Position numbers and translations under genes: made by a program
The notes under the pieces: model-generated
The model's input: the letters and a program-made list of their open reading frames with translations, nothing else
What the model was told of the DNA's origin: nothing
The model's database searches: none
Source: CAYGVT01 sp964353355
GTDB lineage: Archaea > Thermoplasmatota > DTKX01 > GCA-020343715
Length of the DNA: 44,382 nucleotides
Reading direction: 5' to 3'
Assembly (NCBI GenBank): GCA_964353355.1
Contig: CAYGVT010000034.1
Coordinates: 1-44,382, forward strand
Shown here: piece after piece, positions 31,434-38,713 of the stretch
Layout: each line of letters begins with the position of its first letter
Position numbering within the stretch: position 1 is the first letter of the stretch

Positions 31434-32111
31434 ATGAGGTACCAGATAACGAGCGGTAACCTGCCCATGGCGAATATCCAGCTTCAACCCTCCGAGAAGG
31501 TCTACGCCGATGCTGGCACGATGGTCTACATGACGGGCAACACCGTCATGCAGGCCAAGGCGCGGGGGGGAGTGCTAAAGAGCCTCGGCAGGATGCTAGC
31601 GCAGGAGAACGTCTTCCTCACCGAGTTCACGACGACCGGCGGCCCGGGTGTGGTCGCCGTCGCCGGCCCAGTGCCGGGCAGCATCATCGCGAGGGAGATC
31701 TCCCCGCAGAGGACGCTGCTCGCGCAGAAGAGCGCCTTCCTCGCCGCCGACGACAACGTCGTCATGTCCCTCGCGTTCCAGCAGAAGCTGAGCGCCGGCC
31801 TGTTCGGCGGGGAGGGCTTCATCCTGCAGAAGTACACCGGCCAGGGCACCGTGCTCCTGCACGCGTGCGGGGAGTTCGTGGAGATGAACCTCCAGCCCGG
31901 GCAGAACGTCCGCGTCGACACTGGCTGCGTTGTGTGCTGGGACGAGAGCGTCCGGTACGAGATCATCAAGGCCGGCGGCGTCAAGACGATGGTCCTGGGC
32001 GGGGAGGGGCTGTTCCTGGCGTCCCTCACAGGCCCTGGCAACATCGTCCTCCAGTCGATGAACATCCAGCAGCTCGCCATGGCCCTGGTCCCCTTCCTGC
32101 CCAACCGCTAG
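31434..32111 (+). CDS. AIM24 / TIGR00266-family protein
   Basis: 225 aa from ATG 31434, which matches the family start (M-x-Y-x-I); ATG 31419 is in frame upstream. Family pattern: QLQPSEKVYADAGTMVYMTGNT, LAQENVFLTEFTTTG, FLAADDNVVMSLAFQQ, GGEGFILQKYTGQGTVLLHACG, DTGCVVCWDESVRYEI, GGEGLFLASLTGPGNIVLQSM. The fold is a pseudo-symmetric beta structure related to the TRAP RNA-binding protein. In yeast, Aim24 affects mitochondrial membrane organisation. The archaeal role is unknown. Followed after 49 nt by a small membrane protein gene. Confidence 0.9.
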   Translation: MRYQITSGNLPMANIQLQPSEKVYADAGTMVYMTGNTVMQAKARGGVLKSLGRMLAQENVFLTEFTTTGGPGVVAVAGPVPGSIIAREISPQRTLLAQKSAFLAADDNVVMSLAFQQKLSAGLFGGEGFILQKYTGQGTVLLHACGEFVEMNLQPGQNVRVDTGCVVCWDESVRYEIIKAGGVKTMVLGGEGLFLASLTGPGNIVLQSMNIQQLAMALVPFLPNR

Positions 32112-32160
32112 CGAGGGCGCGGGGGACCAGGCAGCGCGGTGCGCAATCCGAGGGTGATGG

Positions 32161-32532
32161 GTGGTTCGCATGTACGGTCCGCAAGGTTCGGTCGATGGCC
32201 AGCCCCCGGCCGCGGCGGGCGGTGCCGGTACCGGTAAGAGGGAGTTCGGCGAGGGGCGGACAGGGGTCCTCCTGGCAATCGCCGTCGTCGCCGGGCTCGT
32301 GGGCTTCGTCGTGGTCCTCGTGGTGTTCCCAGCGCTCCTAGCATGGCTCGTCGCCCTGGGACTGCTCGCGCTCATACTGGCGGCGGTCCTGGCAATCCTC
32401 CTGTCGGTGGGGCTTGCGATGCTCACGCTAGGTGCGGGGGCGTACTACCTCATGAAGCGGCACGAGGTCCAGGGCCCCGAGGTCGGCTACACGCTCGACA
32501 TGGTCGAGAAGCCCAAGCGCGAGGGCCCCTGA
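32161..32532 (+). CDS. Small membrane protein
   Basis: 123 aa; GTG 32161, or ATG 32170 after GGTGG. A Gly/Ala-rich N-terminus precedes about three closely packed hydrophobic segments (about 37-60, 62-76, 78-97) made almost only of Ala, Val and Leu. A charged C-terminus ends KPKREGP. Family not recognised. Possibly co-transcribed with the AIM24-family gene. Confidence 0.65.
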   Translation: MVRMYGPQGSVDGQPPAAAGGAGTGKREFGEGRTGVLLAIAVVAGLVGFVVVLVVFPALLAWLVALGLLALILAAVLAILLSVGLAMLTLGAGAYYLMKRHEVQGPEVGYTLDMVEKPKREGP

Positions 32533-32568
32533 CACGGGGCCGTGGGGGCAAGGCGCGGGGAGCGGGGG

Positions 32569-32601
32569 AGGCGGACCCGCCGGGATTCGAACCCGGGTCG
32601 C
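32569..32601 (-). repeat. 33-nt direct repeat, left copy (tRNA-Arg 3' segment)
   Basis: Identical over 33 nt to 37381-37413. It covers the T-arm, 3' acceptor strand and trailing bases of tRNA-Arg(UCG). Same orientation as the right copy. Confidence 0.9.
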
Positions 32602-32644
32602 GATCCCGAGGGCCTGCACCATATCGGGGCCACCCCACGGGTCG
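32572..32644 (-). pseudogene. Decayed tRNA-Arg-like sequence
   Basis: The minus strand keeps the 5' GACCCGTGGGGT and the exact 3' half of the tRNA-Arg(UCG) at 37384-37457. The D-stem and anticodon stem cannot pair, position 33 is not U in any register I tried, and the first acceptor pair is C-C. It cannot be a working tRNA. It may be an integration scar or a duplicated, decaying gene. Confidence 0.75.
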
Positions 32645-32707
32645 CGGCCTTGCACGCCGACGCGACCCTCCCCCTGATGACCGTTTATGCACTTTGTGCC
32701 AGAACAT

Positions 32708-32717
32708 AGATAATATG
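32708..32717 (+). promoter_or_regulatory. TATA box of the exported 285-aa protein gene
   Basis: AGATAATATG, centred 28 nt before GTG 32741. Confidence 0.6.
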
Positions 32718-32740
32718 CGGTCGACCATAGAACGCTCGAT

Positions 32741-33598
32741 GTGATTATGACCGGTGAAGATGGCCTGCCAAGGCACCGCATCGTGAAAGAGGGCATCAAG
32801 AGCGCCCGCAAGAACAAGCTGTTCACAATCCTCATCGTGGCGATGTTCTTCATCCTGGGAGGGATTGCCGCGATCACCGCCCAGGAGCTCGAGGAGGTCC
32901 TCGAGGGCGAGGAGGAGGAGGAGGACGAGAGGGAGGGGGATGGTACCCCCGCGACGGACGTCGAGTACGAACCCGTCATCAAGCCGTCGGAGTTCGTGTC
33001 CGACATCGACAACCCCTACTTCCCTCTCGAGCCAGGGTCGCGATACGTGTACGAGGGCACGTCGGAGGAAGGTGCCGAGCGGATCGTGGTGCAGGTCACC
33101 AACGACACGAAGGTCATCCTCGGCGTGACCTGCGTCGTGGTCAGGGACACCGTCACGGTGGACGGGCAGGTCGTGGAGGACACGTGGGACTGGTACGCCC
33201 AGGACAGCCACGGCAACGTCTGGTACTTCGGGGAGGACACGAAGGAGTACGATGGCGGCCAGGTCGTGAGCACCGCAGGGTCATGGACGGCCGGCACAGA
33301 CGGGGCGAAGGCTGGCATCATCATGCTGATGGAGCCGCTCGTCGGGCTCTCCTACCGCCAGGAGTACTACGCCGGGGAGGCCGAGGACATGGCCGAGGTC
33401 CACGCCCTGGACGCCACCGCGACGGTCCCGGCGGGCTCCTACACCGGAGTCCTAAGGACGAGGGAGTGGACACCGATGGAACCTAAGTACGCGGAGGACA
33501 AGTACTACGTGCAGGGCGTGGGATGCGTGCTCGAGGTCATGACGAAGGGTGGCTCCGAGCGCGTCGAGCTCATCGAGTACACCACCGGCGCATCCTGA
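32741..33598 (+). CDS. Membrane-anchored extracellular protein, DNPYFPLEPG family
   Basis: 285 aa from a leaderless GTG; ATG 32747 is in frame. A basic N-terminus precedes one membrane helix (about 28-50, LFTILIVAMFFILGGIAAI). An acidic stretch rich in Glu (EEEEEDEREGD) follows, then a beta-rich domain with DIDNPYFPLEPGSRYVYEG, CVVVRDTVTVDGQVVEDTWDW, GNVWYFGEDTKEYDGG, GIIMLMEPLVGLSYRQEYY and DKYYVQGVGCVLEV. I recall this block pattern from uncharacterised exported proteins of bacteria and archaea; no function is known to me. It lies just inside the tRNA-flanked segment. Confidence 0.8.
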   Translation: MIMTGEDGLPRHRIVKEGIKSARKNKLFTILIVAMFFILGGIAAITAQELEEVLEGEEEEEDEREGDGTPATDVEYEPVIKPSEFVSDIDNPYFPLEPGSRYVYEGTSEEGAERIVVQVTNDTKVILGVTCVVVRDTVTVDGQVVEDTWDWYAQDSHGNVWYFGEDTKEYDGGQVVSTAGSWTAGTDGAKAGIIMLMEPLVGLSYRQEYYAGEAEDMAEVHALDATATVPAGSYTGVLRTREWTPMEPKYAEDKYYVQGVGCVLEVMTKGGSERVELIEYTTGAS

Positions 33599-33668
33599 AA
33601 CCGATGACCGGTGACCGAGGACGGTGGGTGGTCCCTGGCGAGGCGCGGGAGGAGTACTCCCCGGGCAT

Positions 33669-33678
33669 GCTTAAGTAA
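33669..33678 (+). promoter_or_regulatory. Putative promoter of the membrane protein/regulator pair
   Basis: GCTTAAGTAA. Its expected start is near 33700, which leaves an approximately 80-nt leader before ATG 33777. Confidence 0.4.
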
Positions 33679-33776
33679 TCCGCTCACGATAGATGTCCCG
33701 TTGAAGAAGAGGATTGAAGGGCTCCCGCGCCTGGAGGGGTCCCTCGGTCGGAGAATGACGTCAAGAAGGTGCTGGA

Positions 33777-34079
33777 ATGATTGAGTCGAAGGAGCTGATC
33801 AACGCCGTGCTCTCCCTGGTGGTGGCCGCCATCGCGCTGGTGCCCATCACGATCTTCTACAAGAGCTATCGGGTGGTGAGGGGCAGGAAGCTGCTGATGA
33901 CGCTGGCGGCGTTCCTGCTGTTCTTCATCGAGGCCGTCATCCTGGGAGCAAGGCCGTTCATCCCCGGGGCGAGCGCTGAGGTCTGGTACCTCGACGACGA
34001 GTTCTGGTGGTCGGCCGCCTCCATCATGGACGTGATGATCCTCGGCCTGTTCACGATGTCCCTCACCTCCAAGACGTGA
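33777..34079 (+). CDS. Small three-helix membrane protein
   Basis: 100 aa. Three hydrophobic segments (about 8-28, 38-57, 77-96) are separated by a basic loop (KSYRVVRGRK) and an extracytoplasmic loop rich in Trp and acids (EVWYLDDEFWWS). It is followed after 7 nt by a tandem winged-helix regulator. Such small membrane proteins paired with a regulator suggest a membrane-tethered or membrane-sensing switch, but the family is not recognised. A GGTG ribosome site precedes the ATG. Confidence 0.75.
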   Translation: MIESKELINAVLSLVVAAIALVPITIFYKSYRVVRGRKLLMTLAAFLLFFIEAVILGARPFIPGASAEVWYLDDEFWWSAASIMDVMILGLFTMSLTSKT

Positions 34080-34086
34080 GACGCCC

Positions 34087-34608
34087 ATGACGGACGTGGT
34101 ACTGGAGCTCGAGAGCCAAAGGCGGGTGTACACCTTCATCCTCGAGAACCCGGGGGTGCACATGAGGAGGCTCTCGAGGGACCTCGGGATGGAGATGGGG
34201 ACGCTGAGGTACGCCCTGGACCAGCTCGAGAGGCGGGAGCTGGTCGTCAGCAAGGAGGAGGCGAACCTCAGGACCTACTTCGCCGCGAGGCAGATGAGCC
34301 CCAAGGACCAGAGGCTCGCTTCCCTCCTGCAGCAGAAGAGGTTCAGGGACATCATCGTGAGCGTCCTCGCCTCGCCCGGCACGACCCACTCCGTCATGAT
34401 GGAGCACCTCGGGCTCAGGCCGTCGACCCTGTCGAAGTACATCACTGTCCTTGAGGGCCGGGGGGTCATCTACCACGAGCGCGACGGGCGTGAGAACCGC
34501 TACCGCGTGACCGACGACGGGTGGGTCGTCAGGCTGCTGCTGAGCTACAGGCGGTCGTTCTGGGACCCGTTCATCGACAACGCGCTGGAGCTCTATTTCG
34601 AGCGATGA
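34087..34608 (+). CDS. Tandem winged-helix transcriptional regulator
   Basis: 173 aa with two winged-helix units. The first is at about 8-65 (RRVYTFILENPGVHMRRLSRDLGMEMGTLRYALDQLERRELV). The second is at about 82-145 (FRDIIVSVLASPGTTHSVMMEHLGLRPSTLSKYITVLEGRGVI, wing REN-RYRVTDDG). This double architecture is common in euryarchaeal regulators. It is translationally close to the small membrane protein upstream and lies before the ABC cassette on the same strand, so it may control both. Confidence 0.87.
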   Translation: MTDVVLELESQRRVYTFILENPGVHMRRLSRDLGMEMGTLRYALDQLERRELVVSKEEANLRTYFAARQMSPKDQRLASLLQQKRFRDIIVSVLASPGTTHSVMMEHLGLRPSTLSKYITVLEGRGVIYHERDGRENRYRVTDDGWVVRLLLSYRRSFWDPFIDNALELYFER

Positions 34609-34841
34609 GCGCATGCCTGGCCATGTCCCTACAGCGTGCCGGGGGCCCGGTTGCATCCACGGTTTGTGTCGGAAAGGGTATTTGTCGTCGGGGTCATCGA
34701 GGGACATCGAGCTTGGACCCATCGATGAGGCTCATCTGACCGGCCCGGCTCGTCGAAGAGCCCATCCCGCGGATGTCATCGATGCTGCGCGGCTCCGTGA
34801 CCCTTGTTGGAATGGGCTTGCAGGAAGGAGGAGGGACCCAG
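34609..34841 (+). other. Leader region before the ABC cassette
   Basis: 233 nt without a convincing gene. A weak TATA-like GGGTATTTG lies at about 34677-34685. CATCGATG occurs at 34720-34727 and 34780-34787, a direct repeat of a palindrome. If transcription starts near 34710 the leader is about 130 nt, unusually long here. It ends in a strong ribosome site, GGAAGGAGGAGGG. Confidence 0.4.
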
Positions 34842-35813
34842 ATGGCGACGAAGGAGAGGCTCAAGGCCATGGGCATCTCGAAATCCTACGACCGCTTCGA
34901 GGCCCTCCGCGACCTGTCCTTCGAGGTGGGAGCGGGGGAGGTGCTGGGCCTCCTGGGCCCGAACGGGGCGGGGAAGACGACCGCCATCCGCGTGCTCACG
35001 ACCATCTTCCCGCCCTCGCGAGGCAGCTTCACGCTCGACGGCATCCCGCACACGCGCGCGTCGGAGATACGGGCGAGGATCGGGGTCCTTCCGGAGAGCA
35101 CGGGCTATCCGCTCAACCTGACCGGCGAGGATTACCTCACGTTCTTCGGCCGCCTCTTCGGCAAGTCCCACGAGGACGCCCGCAAGGCCGCTGTTGGCCT
35201 GCTCTCCACCGTCGGGCTCGCGGAGAGGGGCGCGTCCCGCATCGCGACCTACAGCAGGGGCATGCGCCAGAGGCTGGGCATGGCCCGCGCACTCGTGAAC
35301 GACCCCGAGGTGCTCTTCCTCGACGAACCGACGCTCGGGTTCGATCCCCGGGGGCAGCGCGAGGTGCTGGACATCATCAACGGGATCGCGCGGCAGCGGG
35401 GCACGTCCGTCGTCCTCAGCACGCACTTCCTTGAGGCCGTCGAGCAGGTGTGCACCCGGGTCATCATCCTGAACAGGGGCCGCGTCGTCGCGGACGGCTC
35501 GGTCGACGAGGTCAAGCACCACGTCAGGCTCCCCCGGGTCGGGAGGTTCCAGGTCCCTCCCGGGCTGCACGACAAGGCCCTCGCGACGCTCGAGGGGCTT
35601 TCCGTGGTGAGCGAGGTCAGCCCCGAGGGCACAGGCGCGTTCCTCGTCACGGTCCGCGAGGGAGATGCGGGGACCCGCGATGACGCTGACCCGGCGATGA
35701 GTGCAGTGCTCGCGGCCCTCTTGGCGGGGCACGTCCCCGTGAGGTCGTTCTCTATCGAGAGCGCGAGCCTGGGCGACGCCTTCTTGCAGATCACCGAGGA
35801 GGCGGGCCCATGA
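34842..35813 (+). CDS. ABC transporter ATPase
   Basis: 323 aa from ATG 34842, set by GGAGGAGGG about 7 nt upstream. Walker A GPNGAGKTT, Q-loop region GVLPESTGYPLNLTGEDYL (Gln replaced by Glu), signature YSRGMRQRLGMARAL, Walker B LFLDEPTLGFDP and switch STHFLEA are all visible. The C-terminal 90 residues form a DrrA-type regulatory domain. It powers the permease encoded next, whose ATG overlaps this stop (ATGA). Likely an exporter of a small molecule or a system that handles membrane or surface components. Confidence 0.95.
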   Translation: MATKERLKAMGISKSYDRFEALRDLSFEVGAGEVLGLLGPNGAGKTTAIRVLTTIFPPSRGSFTLDGIPHTRASEIRARIGVLPESTGYPLNLTGEDYLTFFGRLFGKSHEDARKAAVGLLSTVGLAERGASRIATYSRGMRQRLGMARALVNDPEVLFLDEPTLGFDPRGQREVLDIINGIARQRGTSVVLSTHFLEAVEQVCTRVIILNRGRVVADGSVDEVKHHVRLPRVGRFQVPPGLHDKALATLEGLSVVSEVSPEGTGAFLVTVREGDAGTRDDADPAMSAVLAALLAGHVPVRSFSIESASLGDAFLQITEEAGP

Positions 35814-36637
35814 CCGTCGGGCCGGTCACGGGAGCGGGCGCCAAGAGCGGGGGACCTGCCCCCACCACCGCATGGGCAGTCGTCGCTGGCCAGGAGCTCC
35901 GCAACCTCTGGCTGGGCGGTCGGGGGCTGCTCATCCTCGTGGTCTTCAGCGCGTTCCTCAGCATCTTCATGTACCTCCTGGCGATATCCGAGGACCTCAC
36001 CAGGATGACCCAGACCGACCTCATTGGCATCGTTTTACAGGTCACGGTCTCGGTCGGGATACTGCTGGTCCTGGTCCTCAGCGCCGATTCCTTCAGCGGC
36101 GAGCGCGACCGCGGCACCCTGGAGAACCTCCTGCTCACACCCGTCCCGAGGCATCACCTGGCGTTCGGCAAGTTCGTGGGGGCCATGTCCATCTGGGCGG
36201 GCGTGCTGGCCTCCTCCATCCCGTACCTCGCGCTGCCCGCTCAGGGGACGGGGCTCCTCGGCCATGCGGTGCTCCTGGGCGCCGTCGTGGGGACCGCCCT
36301 CGTCGTGGGCTTCTACTTCCTCGGGGCCATCGTGAGCGCGCTGTCCCGCTCCAACGTGATGAGCTTCACCCTCAGCCTGTTCGCGTTCTTCGCGATGCTC
36401 TCGCCCCTCCAGCTGCCAGGGAGCGTCAGGTCCGGTCGTGTGGGCACGATGCTCATCAACACGGACCCGGCCTCGGCGGGCATCACATACATGGCCGAGA
36501 CACTCGCCAACTCGGGGAACTGGGCCCAGGAGGCCGCGATGGTGGTTGCCCCGGTGGTGTTCCTCGTCGCGGTGGTCCTCGTGGCCCTCTGGGTATTCGA
36601 CAGGCACCTCGACCTGACGGGAGGTGGGTCGCCATGA
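35810..36637 (+). CDS. ABC-2-type permease
   Basis: 275 aa. The cytoplasmic N-terminus (AWAVVAGQELRNLWLGGRG) precedes six membrane segments; FSGERDRGTLENLLLTPVPRHHLAFGKFVG is the coupling segment typical of ABC-2 permeases of the NosY/ABC-2 type. The start overlaps the ATPase stop by ATGA, and the stop overlaps the next gene's ATG likewise. It forms the membrane channel of the cassette. Confidence 0.92.
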   Translation: MTVGPVTGAGAKSGGPAPTTAWAVVAGQELRNLWLGGRGLLILVVFSAFLSIFMYLLAISEDLTRMTQTDLIGIVLQVTVSVGILLVLVLSADSFSGERDRGTLENLLLTPVPRHHLAFGKFVGAMSIWAGVLASSIPYLALPAQGTGLLGHAVLLGAVVGTALVVGFYFLGAIVSALSRSNVMSFTLSLFAFFAMLSPLQLPGSVRSGRVGTMLINTDPASAGITYMAETLANSGNWAQEAAMVVAPVVFLVAVVLVALWVFDRHLDLTGGGSP

Positions 36638-37257
36638 CGCGGATGGGGGCCATGCGCCCGTCGGGCACGGTGGTGGTGCTCGCGCTGCTCGTGACGCTCG
36701 TGACGCTCGTGTTCCTGCTCGCGTCGGGACGCCCCGTCGCCGCACAGGGCAGCGCGGATGGGGGCATCCCCGGCGTGTCCATCGATGTGAGCATGACCAG
36801 CATCTCGCTCCGCGAGGCGGACTACTTCACGTTCAACACACGCATCTCCAACAACGGCACCGAGGCGACGCCCGCGCTGGTCGCGCACCTGAACGTGGTC
36901 GCCCTGCAGAGTGGGACATACGTGGACCCGGAGGACTGGGCGGGCGAGCGCACCGAATTCCTGGGCACCATCGCACCAGGGGCCTCGAAGGACCTGACTT
37001 GGAGGGTCCATGGCCTGTTCGCAGGCGAGTTCGCCATCTACGTCGCCGTGCTCGTCCAGGATTCCTCATCGAGCCCAGTGGTCTCCGACGAGGTCCACGT
37101 CCACATCGAGAGCTGGACGGTGATGCAGCTATCGGGTGTGATGCCCGTCGTCGTGGCCGTGCCCGTGGTGCTTGGGGCGCTTTATGCCTGGCAGAGGAGC
37201 CATCTGGTCCTCCGGCGCCGGGAGCGCGAGGGGCGGACCCGGCCCGCCGAGGAGTGA
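36634..37257 (+). CDS. Exported CARDB-like protein of the ABC cassette
   Basis: 207 aa. Signal segment (about 12-37, VVVLALLVTLVTLVFLLASG). An immunoglobulin-like CARDB/NEW3-type domain follows (about 45-165: FNTRISNNGTEATPALVAHLNVV, LGTIAPGASKDLTWRVHGLFAGEFAIYVAV). A C-terminal membrane helix (about 170-190) precedes a basic tail. The ATGA overlap with the permease gene argues that it belongs to the transporter, presenting an extracytoplasmic domain to the substrate. Substrate unknown. Confidence 0.8.
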   Translation: MTRMGAMRPSGTVVVLALLVTLVTLVFLLASGRPVAAQGSADGGIPGVSIDVSMTSISLREADYFTFNTRISNNGTEATPALVAHLNVVALQSGTYVDPEDWAGERTEFLGTIAPGASKDLTWRVHGLFAGEFAIYVAVLVQDSSSSPVVSDEVHVHIESWTVMQLSGVMPVVVAVPVVLGALYAWQRSHLVLRRREREGRTRPAEE

Positions 37258-37380
37258 TGGATGCGCGTGCGGAACTCATGCGTAGAGGACGAAGAGGGGC
37301 CCATCGAGAGGGGCCCGGGCCTCGAACGACCGTACCGAGGCTCCCGCGGGGGCATCGGCTGGGTGTCTCGGGTGGATGGT

Positions 37381-37413
37381 AGGCGGACCCGCCGGGATTC
37401 GAACCCGGGTCGC
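37381..37413 (-). repeat. 33-nt direct repeat, right copy (tRNA-Arg 3' segment)
   Basis: Exact partner of 32569-32601, 4.8 kb away and in the same orientation, inside and just beyond the intact tRNA-Arg. Confidence 0.9.
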
Positions 37414-37457
37414 AGGCTCCGAAGGCCTTCAGGATATCCAAACTACCCCACGGGTCC
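37384..37457 (-). tRNA. tRNA-Arg(UCG)
   Basis: The acceptor GGACCCG pairs with CGGGTCC; discriminator G. T-arm CCGGG-TTCGAAT-CCCGG. Anticodon loop CTTCGGA reads UCG between U33 and G37. The anticodon stem has one A-G opposition at its outer pair. CCA is not encoded (the gene continues CCT). No intron. Confidence 0.92.
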
Positions 37458-37479
37458 GGCCATCGCATGGCCCGCCCCG

Positions 37480-37488
37480 GTTATTAGC
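37480..37488 (-). promoter_or_regulatory. TATA box of tRNA-Arg
   Basis: GCTAATAAC on the minus strand, centred about 27 nt before the mature 5' end. Confidence 0.6.
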
Positions 37489-38038
37489 CCTTTGGTGATG
37501 GGCCAATGAGGTCGAGGTCAATGCCAGCGAGCTCGCTGAGCTCCCGGTGGAGCGCGACCGCGCGGCGCTCCCACACGGGCGCGTCGTGCGCGCGGATGTC
37601 CACCACGACCTGGGCGAGGGTCAACCGTCCGCTGGCGCTCGAGAGCGTGTCCGCGTGGCAGACGATCTTCTCCTCGAGCGTGCGGGGCATCCCGTCCCAC
37701 CTGGGCAGCCCCAGCCCCTCCGCCTCTTCCGGCTCCAGCCCCGCGCCCACGTGCCGGCGGATGATCTCGACGACCCGGGGGTCGAGGCCCATCGCCCCGG
37801 CCATCTCCACGCCGACGGAGGCGTGCGCGATGTCGTGCGTGCGCGACCGGCCGAGGTCGTGGAGCAGCGCGCCCGCGGTCACGAGGGCGCGGTCGACGGA
37901 GCCGGGGTGGCGGCGCTCGATGGCGTCCGCGAACGAGGAGGCGATCGCCTCCACCAGCTCGACGTGCCCGATGACGTTGCGCGCCATCCCCACCCTCCGC
38001 AGGATGGCCTGGCACCTATCGCGCGTCGGGACGGTCAT
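37484..38038 (-). CDS. HD-domain phosphohydrolase-like protein
   Basis: 184 aa. Core HD-domain ligands are visible: GHVELVEAIASSFA (first His), ALLHDLGRSRTHDIAHASVG (HD pair) and VVEIIRRHVGAGLEPEEA. It matches the small archaeal HDIG-type proteins (TIGR00295-like). Metal-dependent phosphohydrolase activity on a nucleotide is the family expectation; the substrate is unknown. Its own TATA-like box lies at 38074-38083. It is downstream of trm56 on the same strand, and its end overlaps the tRNA-Arg promoter. Confidence 0.87.
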   Translation of the reverse strand: MTVPTRDRCQAILRRVGMARNVIGHVELVEAIASSFADAIERRHPGSVDRALVTAGALLHDLGRSRTHDIAHASVGVEMAGAMGLDPRVVEIIRRHVGAGLEPEEAEGLGLPRWDGMPRTLEEKIVCHADTLSSASGRLTLAQVVVDIRAHDAPVWERRAVALHRELSELAGIDLDLIGPSPKG

Positions 38039-38073
38039 GGCCCTTCTCCTCTCCCTCTAAGGAGGCCGATGGC

Positions 38074-38083
38074 CGATAAATCC
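38074..38083 (-). promoter_or_regulatory. Promoter box of the HD-domain gene
   Basis: GATTTATCGG on the minus strand, 40 nt before the ATG; leaves a short leader with GGAGAAGGG. Confidence 0.45.
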
Positions 38084-38118
38084 TGCGATGCGGTCCGTGG
38101 GGCCAACGTGCCTCTCGA

Positions 38119-38685
38119 TCACAGCTCGAGCCCGAGACCGTCGGGGGTCTCCTCGCCGAGCCCGCCCAGGTCGAGGACCTGCTTGCCACGCTCCTGGGGG
38201 ACTATTTGCAGGCGGCCGCCCGCCATCTTGCGCAGCAGGGGGTCGCCGCCCTGGAGGAGGTAGAGGAAGATGGCCAGCGCCGCCACCTCGCTGTGGGGCT
38301 GGTTGCCCACCGCGGCGTTGATGTCCGCGAGCTCGAAAAGCTCACCCGGCACCTTGGTCGAGCCCACAACGGCGATGACGTGAGGTGCCGTCCTCAGGGT
38401 CTCCCACCTCGGCCCCTCCCAGGCTGCCACGTTCTCACCGTACATGGTCAGGTGGACGACGGTCGCGTCCGTCCCCTTGAGCAGTGGGCGCCACTTGACG
38501 CCCGTCTTGACCTCGAACGCGCCCCCGAAGGACTCCGACACCCTGGCGAGGCGCCGCTCGAGGTCCCTGTCCGCGGTGTCGACGAGCACGCGGTCCGCCC
38601 CGAGGGCCCTCGCGGTGAGGCAGACGTGCGTCGTCATCCTCTTGTCGCGGTCCGGCCGGTGGCCGATGCGCAGTACCTCGAGCAT
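38119..38685 (-). CDS. trm56: tRNA (cytidine-56-2'-O)-methyltransferase Trm56
   Basis: 188 aa. The N-terminus LEVLRIGHRPDRDKRMTTHV followed by CLTARALGADRV is the Trm56 signature. VVHLTMYGE, VIAVVGSTKVPGELFELADINAAVGNQPHSEVAALAIFL contains the deep-knot SAM-binding region of the SPOUT superfamily. The enzyme methylates C56 in the T-loop of archaeal tRNAs, stabilising the D-loop/T-loop contact. It starts 28 nt after the ArsR-like gene and is probably co-transcribed with it. Confidence 0.95.
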   Translation of the reverse strand: MLEVLRIGHRPDRDKRMTTHVCLTARALGADRVLVDTADRDLERRLARVSESFGGAFEVKTGVKWRPLLKGTDATVVHLTMYGENVAAWEGPRWETLRTAPHVIAVVGSTKVPGELFELADINAAVGNQPHSEVAALAIFLYLLQGGDPLLRKMAGGRLQIVPQERGKQVLDLGGLGEETPDGLGLEL

Positions 38686-38713
38686 AGGCGGGACTCCCTC
38701 CCCTACCTCGCCC

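Noticed and set aside
32741..37257. Active integrated mobile element
   Set aside because: No integrase, transposase, replication or recombination gene is present between the tRNA-derived repeats; at most an old scar.
37261..37509. 82-aa + strand frame after the ABC cassette
   Set aside because: Runs antisense through tRNA-Arg and its promoter; no ribosome site or family pattern.
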